Source: an uncultured Chryseobacterium sp. (lineage in GTDB: Bacteria; Bacteroidota; Bacteroidia; Flavobacteriales; Weeksellaceae). From it: DNA of 64,000 nucleotides. This document shows, in pieces, positions 63,109 to 64,000 of the stretch (positions within the stretch are counted from its first letter, which is position 1; the number at the start of each line of letters is the position of its first letter). The notes beneath the pieces were generated by a model. That model did no database searches. It saw only the letters and a list, made by a program, of their open reading frames with translations, and was not told the DNA's origin. The position numbers and the translations under genes are program-made. The DNA lies in assembly GCA_913775525.1 (NCBI GenBank), contig CAJYLH010000022.1, positions 124,001 to 188,000 on the forward strand. The letters run 5' to 3'.

Positions 63109-64000
63109 TTATTTGTTAAAATCCACGTCCTCTCCTTTATTAAGATTTTCATTCACATTTTCCTCTTTTTTATCTGAGGAAGGTCTTGAAGGTTCAGCCG
63201 GTTTCGGATTTTTGATTTCATCCAGGGTCTGAAGTCCTCCTTCATCACCATATCCGGAACGCAGGCCTTTCAGGTCAGAACATCCGTCTTTCCATTCCGA
63301 GGGCTTGACAAATTTGTCTTCCGGCGAAACTTTCAGGCTTTTATCGGCCCATACCTTTTTCATGTAGATGGCCCAGATCGGCAATGCCATTTTGGCTCCC
63401 TGCCCTTCACCGGTTCCCAGGAAGTGCGTTGCACGATCTTCCCAGCCTACCCAGGTTCCCGTAGCAAGCTTTGGAACGATTCCCATGAACCAACCATCTG
63501 AGTTATTCTGGGTTGTTCCGGTTTTACCGGCAATTTCTATGCTCTTTGATACCCCTTTTCTTCCCAATTCTCCGGAAGCGGTACCATATTGCGTTACCCC
63601 TTTCATCAGTTCGATCATGGTGTATGCATACAGTGGGTTCATCACCTCTTTCGGTTCCACGTTCACTTCTTTAATGATCCTTCCGTTGGCGTCTTCAATC
63701 CTCCAGATCATTTCAGGTTTATTATAATTTCCGTAGTTGGCAAATGTACTGTAGGCTCCCAGCATTTCATAAATGGTAATGTCTGAAGAACCTAGTGCCA
63801 TCGGTAAACTTGTAGAAATATCTTCTGTTACTCCAAGGTCTCTTGCTGTCTGGATCACACTCTGTGTCCCGGCCATTTCAGCCAGCCTGAGCGCTACAGG
63901 GTTTTGGGAGTGGGCAAGTGCATCTTTCAGTGTAAGCATTCCTCCACGCCCCGGAACGTGATAGGTCCCTTTGTTAAAGCTTGCATTGGAAACCACTGAA
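63109..64000 (-). CDS. Class A penicillin-binding protein, transpeptidase C-terminal part
   Basis: The 3' part of a longer gene; about 297 codons lie in the window. The visible part is the transpeptidase domain: the SxN motif (AHSQNPVALRLAEMAG) is near the right edge, and KTG is in EIAGKTGTTQNNSDGWFMGIVP. LGSSDITIYEMLGAYSTFANYGNY and AYTMIELMKGVTQYGTASG are typical of PBP1A. The catalytic SxxK lies beyond the edge. The end is a Pro/Ser/Lys-rich tail (KPAEPSRPSSDKKEENVNENLNKGED). It polymerises or cross-links peptidoglycan. Confidence 0.92.
   Translation of the reverse strand, partial: SVVSNASFNKGTYHVPGRGGMLTLKDALAHSQNPVALRLAEMAGTQSVIQTARDLGVTEDISTSLPMALGSSDITIYEMLGAYSTFANYGNYNKPEMIWRIEDANGRIIKEVNVEPKEVMNPLYAYTMIELMKGVTQYGTASGELGRKGVSKSIEIAGKTGTTQNNSDGWFMGIVPKLATGTWVGWEDRATHFLGTGEGQGAKMALPIWAIYMKKVWADKSLKVSPEDKFVKPSEWKDGCSDLKGLRSGYGDEGGLQTLDEIKNPKPAEPSRPSSDKKEENVNENLNKGEDVDFNK

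Noticed and set aside
1-64000. tRNA genes, CRISPR arrays, insertion sequences, prophage
   Set aside because: I looked in all intergenic gaps and saw no T-loop patterns, repeat-spacer arrays, transposase motifs or phage structural genes.

Overview
The window looks like a chromosomal segment of a Weeksellaceae bacterium, most probably Chryseobacterium or a close relative. This is an inference from gene content and signals, not from a database search. The supporting evidence is: secreted proteins with type IX secretion (T9SS) sorting tails; a GLPGLI-family protein; a complete alternative complex III (actABCDEF) operon; many PepSY/TonB-receptor genes; short 'bacteriocin-like' double-glycine leader peptides; and promoters with the Bacteroidota -7 element TAnnTTTG. 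I found no tRNA, rRNA, CRISPR array, insertion sequence or prophage.

Layout. 1-8957 (minus strand) is an iron/siderophore uptake block: three TonB-dependent receptors (one cut by the left edge), two PepSY membrane proteins and a 58-residue membrane protein, several joined by 4-bp ATGA overlaps. 9108-17558 holds secA, a DUF2795 gene, a nucleotide-sugar epimerase, a DUF2797 protein and a large AsmA-like membrane-anchored protein. 17722-22693 has a radical SAM protein, a beta-barrel protein, a T9SS cargo protein, a small double-glycine leader peptide and a 2OG-Fe(II) oxygenase. 22779-26853 groups chorismate users: menD (menaquinone) overlaps tail-to-tail with a pabC/pabB pair (folate). 27073-33224 contains an AI-2E-type permease, small proteins, uvrB and a BlaR1/BlaI regulatory pair with a visible operator. 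33334-40658 has a sugar dehydrogenase lipoprotein, tryptophanase, a DUF502 protein, miaE, an acyltransferase, a metallopeptidase lipoprotein and rplU-rpmA. A second double-glycine peptide follows at 40779.

41007-49243 is an accessory region: a DUF5686 outer-membrane protein, a GLPGLI protein and a tandem family of three related secreted proteins, of which the third is a pseudogene. Three transcription units here share a near-identical upstream repeat that reads like an ECF-sigma promoter (TGAAACC, 16-17 bp, GTCTTAT) preceded by a terminator hairpin. 49397-57802 is the alternative complex III operon, which links quinol oxidation to respiration and so uses the menaquinone pathway represented by menD. 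57988-64000 holds a SPOR protein, a polytopic membrane protein, a second T9SS cargo protein, selO and the 3' part of a class A penicillin-binding protein gene.

The most interesting material is the pair of orphan cysteine-rich double-glycine peptides, the ECF-like promoter repeats with the decaying gene family, a terminator hairpin one base upstream of a start codon, and the BlaI operator lying on a -7 box.
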